Shown one piece after another: positions 55,901-60,579 of a stretch of DNA of 64,000 nucleotides (positions are counted from its first letter, which is position 1; each line of letters starts with the position of its first letter). Under the pieces are notes generated by a model, which saw only the letters and a list, made by a program, of their open reading frames with translations, was not told the origin of the DNA and did not search any database. Source of the stretch: Lepturacanthus savala (lineage: Eukaryota > Chordata > Actinopteri > Scombriformes > Trichiuridae). The translations under genes and the position numbers were made by a program. The stretch is from the NCBI GenBank assembly GCA_030544235.1, contig CM060471.1, positions 878,348 through 942,347 of the forward strand, given 5' to 3'.

Positions 55901-58900
55901 GCCCGATACAGCATGCGATCGTCCTGTCATGCAAAGCATGTCAGTTTGTCTGCAGCGAAAGGAAGAAAAAAAATGCTGACGGTAGGATTTGCAGTTGGTC
56001 TGTGCAGAGACAGACTTGGCATGCATGTGGAAAACCTGTGTGTGTGTGTGTGTGGGGGGGGGGGGGGGGTGATAATGAGCTCTGCGTGACGGAGGCACAT
56101 ACACTGCACTGCTGCTAACCCACACATGCACTCTGGATGGAATTCCAACAATCCCAAGAGTTCCTCAATGGAATTCCACTGAGCCAGAGGAGACAGATCA
56201 ATCACAGAGGCTGGGTGGGGGTGGGGTTGAGGGGGGGGGTTACAGGGAAAAGCACACAGGAGGGAGGAAGAGGAAGGGGGGGATTTTGAAAATAACTCCA
56301 GCTGGAGCCTTGGGCTGTTCGGCCCCCTCCGACCACTCTGGCAGTCTGTGAGATACTCTACACTTCCAAAGATGGCAGGTCCTTTAGGTTACAGCTGTCA
56401 GAAGCTCCTCGGGGGAATCATGTGGTTGCCGGCTCACGCTACACTTCCTGTGCACTCGCATCTAAGCCCGAGGGCTTCAGGGTGTCAGCTTCGGGTCAAC
56501 TCGTAGCATGGAGGCCGTTCCTGTTGATTAACCACAGGGAGTAAGACTGAGATGATGGCAGTGCCTGAAGGCCCCAAACATGCCATCAGATAATGGTGAA
56601 ACGGGCCGAATAAAATCATCTGTCAGCCGCTTCAATATCAGCTCTCAGGCATGTAAGATGTGCAATAATCAACAACTCTGAGCTTGCATAATCCATATCC
56701 ACCCAAACAAAAACAGCTCTACCCTCTGAGCTGCTAGTGTGTTGCATTCCTTTATAAAGTCTGCGTCGTTCTAATAAAACTCAAACTGTTTTGATGATTG
56801 ATTAATAGTCTGGAGTCCATTTTTTCTCAGCTTCTTATATGTGAATATTTTTCTGATGTCTTTAGTCCTTGGTGATGGTAAACTCATATCTCTAGGTTGT
56901 GGATTGTTGGTCAGGAACAAAATAAAAGGACATCACTCTGGGCTTTAGTGATTGACATTTTCCAACATTTTCACACATCTTATAAAACAAGCCGCCAATC
57001 CAATCATTAAGAAAACAATCAACAGACTAACTAGATTAACTGGTAATGAAAATAATTACTAGTTCCACCACATTCTTCTTTCTTTTGTCAAGTCGTGTTG
57101 CCTTTTCACAGAAATGTTTTAATTTCATATTATATGAGCACCAAAGTCGCTTTGTTTAAAAAAAATCAAAGCAGCAATGTGACCAGCAGCAGAAACATAT
57201 GCAACACGGCATCAAGTCTGGAACAACAGGTTCTGTCACATTAACAGACAACCCTCTGATTAATTAACACACAAGGTTGATTAATGAGATGATTCCCTAG
57301 GGAGTAGGGAGTGCTCCTCATTCTCATGACAGTCAGTGATTAAGCCGTCAGCTGCAAAATCCTGGACGTCACAAATGATTTGAAAGACAATTGTTATAAT
57401 CAACTCAGTGATTTATCTACAACAAATGCTCAACAGTGGAGCAGACATGCTCACTTTTCGGTTTATATCTTTGTAAACTGGATGTCTTTGGGACTGAGAT
57501 TGAAAACACAAGCAGAGAACACGTGTTTTTGTGAAAAAGCAAACAGGTGGAACAAAGAACCTCTGACAGTTTAGTGATGTCAGCATTACCATCAGCAGCT
57601 CCTCCAATTATTAAGAGCTTTAAAAATCCACCTCAGAGAAAATGGCCCACTTTTCTTCAATCACCTTCAAGAGTGATGCAAAAAAAAGTTTGGGAATGAT
57701 TAAATCGCCTTTCGGGCCATCATCGAAGCATCGCTTCAAATCCAGACACTCACTCAGGAAAGCGATATCCTCTGCTGCAGCTCTGTGCGGGACAGGTGTG
57801 ATCTCAAATTCATGCTACTTAGCTGTTTTTTATCCAAGAACACAACTCTAATATTACATTTCCCTACTAAGTAAGGAGACCTATCTTGGATCTTTATAAA
57901 TTACAACGTATGTAAATAATTAAGACGTTTGGCAAAATGCACAGAAAACTTGAATTGTAAAAAAAAAATAAAATAAAATAATCCATATGTCCAAATCCAA
58001 AAATCCATATCTGAGAAATGTAATCATTTGCATCCAGTACCTTGCAGTGCAACAACCCCTCCCTCTTTCCCTCTCTGTTCTCACACCACACCAATTTTCA
58101 AAAATGTTTTTAAATATTCAATTATTTTTGCTGTGCAAATAAGTTGCTGTAGTGTGAATTGCTAGTGGATCATCTAAAACAATGCTCTGAACAATTCTAC
58201 TGTTATTGCAGCAAAGAAGACACTACAGGCTTATGGACCAACAATAGGCCCAGAGAAACAGCTAATTTAGTATGAAAAAAAAAACATAGCCAGTATTTGC
58301 ATGGGGAGGAGCGAGAGCTAGTTGGGGCTGCAGGGGGGACACGCGCTGGGAGGTGCTGCTGTCACGCTGCCATCAAACAGACGTCCACCGGCCAGCACAC
58401 AAGCTACGGTGCTCAGACAGGGCCACACAGACAAAGAAGAAGGTGCAGAGCTTAATACTTAATAAACAACCAAAACAAAGTGTACGTACCAAAACATGGT
58501 CTCAAATATCTTTAAAAAGTTTGTTTTATTCAAGTAAAAAATTGCATGGTACCTGTGTTTTTAGCTGAAATAACAGCATTGACAACATATGAGTTTTTGT
58601 CCTGTTCAGAGAAAGCTGCATTAACACAACACTGACATACTAAACCATTAATTGATTAGTTGTGTAAAACCAGAAAATTTGGAAATTTTCTTCTTAAAAG
58701 ATGATTCAAATCAATTAAGTGATAATGTAAATAATTGCTGATGTTGGCTAATGTAATCTTTAGAAACTCATTTTCCAAGTTGTTCCAAGTCAATTTTACA
58801 AATTGAATGAACTTTGCAATGTCATTCCTGCTCATAAAACACAGAGAGTGAGCAATCACATGTGTACGTATGTACATGCTCTCTCTCTCTCTGTCCTTCC

Positions 58901-60524
58901 TGCTAACACACACACTGAAATAAGACCACCTTACCACCCTCTCATAATGTTGTGGTCTACCCTCCTCTGTAGTGTTACTGAAATCTGGCTGAACACAAGC
59001 TATTTATGAACGGCTCCTGTTGTGATGTCACAACAACAGTGGTATTAAATAATAGGGCTGCAGGATCCAGGTCGCCCTCCTTCTGAGTGCTTGTACTTGA
59101 CTTCTGACCAACCTGGGTCCCTGAGGGTTAAATTTCCAACAGTGCTTGTGTTAAATGGAGTTTTTCAGCATGAGTGTGTGAGAAGACAGGTTGCATTGTT
59201 GCTACACATCTAAGTAGGTGATTCTATACCATAAAAATGTGTTCATTTAAAAAAAAAATAGACCACCAATTAAAATTTAAAACTGGAAAATGGCAAAATA
59301 GGGGTCCTTTAAGACTTTAGCTCTGTTTCTGCTTTCTAGCGGCTCCTGAGAAAAATATCAGTGTCCTAAACTGCTAAATGCTCCACCATGTTTACCAGCT
59401 AGTCTATAGCTAACTGTGCATGTCTGCTATTTGCTCTGCTAAGAGACACTGATGAGAGGACAGAAAGAAAAAAGCAATAATCATTTGGAAGATTAGGCTT
59501 CTTAGTGTAGGGTAAGATATTTAAATAATAATTGTTTTATTAGTATTATATTGAGAACCTGACACATCTCTTCTTATTCAAAATTCAAACTACTGTTCAA
59601 ACATGGAGTACATGAAATCTGTTATGATGTTTTTAATTAGGAGCAACATGCAGCAGCGTGTACACCAGTCCTCTGTCACTTTGAGTTATCGCTGCTCCAT
59701 AAATGACTGTTGTTCTCTTCACATACTGAGAAAAGCAGCAAGCATCATAACACCGAGCTAAACAAGGTGTGGAAAGGTCCAATCTATTCACCCAGGGCTA
59801 CAGCGATCAGTGAGTAATCAATAAGTCATTGATTAATCACAAGCATTTGGGATTAACAACATGAATTGAAAACATTCTTTCTGATAAAGGTTTATATCCT
59901 GTAAAGAATGTAGTTGCCTCAAATAGTGTGCAACTCAAGAGAAGTCTTCAAATGTTTCATCCAACCAAAAATGCAAAAAAAAAAAAAAAAAACACAAAAA
60001 TGTAGGTTTGTCCATTGAGAAGCCAAACATTGAGAAGCCACATGAGATGCCAGAGCAGAGAACTGGCACGTTTTTGGTTGATATTCTGATACACTATTAC
60101 TGGATAAATACAATTTGTGTTGATTTCTATTGAATGACCAACGATGAATCTATGCTTCTGTGGTTTGACTTTCACACAGCTGCACTCATTCTAGTTTCTA
60201 GAAACTATGAGGGAAAAGTCCAAACAACTAGATGTTAGGTGAACGTATAATTGACTAATGGTTTCACCATCTCTACTGCAGCCTCACAACGTCAATGAAC
60301 CACCACACAAAACCTACTTCTGCTGTCAGGAAAGTCCCAAAGCGACTCATTCATCTACAAACTAACAAACAAACAAAAAAGACATCTGTGAATTATTCAT
60401 CATGAGATGAACTGTCTGCAATGAGGCAGTTCCTCTGTGTAGGTGGGTGGACGCTTGACTGATAAACACTGGGAGGCTTTGACCATCAGGGGCTCTCTCT
60501 CCTACCTGTTCATATCCTGTGCGG

Positions 60525-60579
<55 letters not shown>

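Noticed and set aside
55594..56089. Possible additional exon or small gene in intron 1
   Set aside because: Open frames on both strands of similar length, no family similarity and no convincing splice sites.
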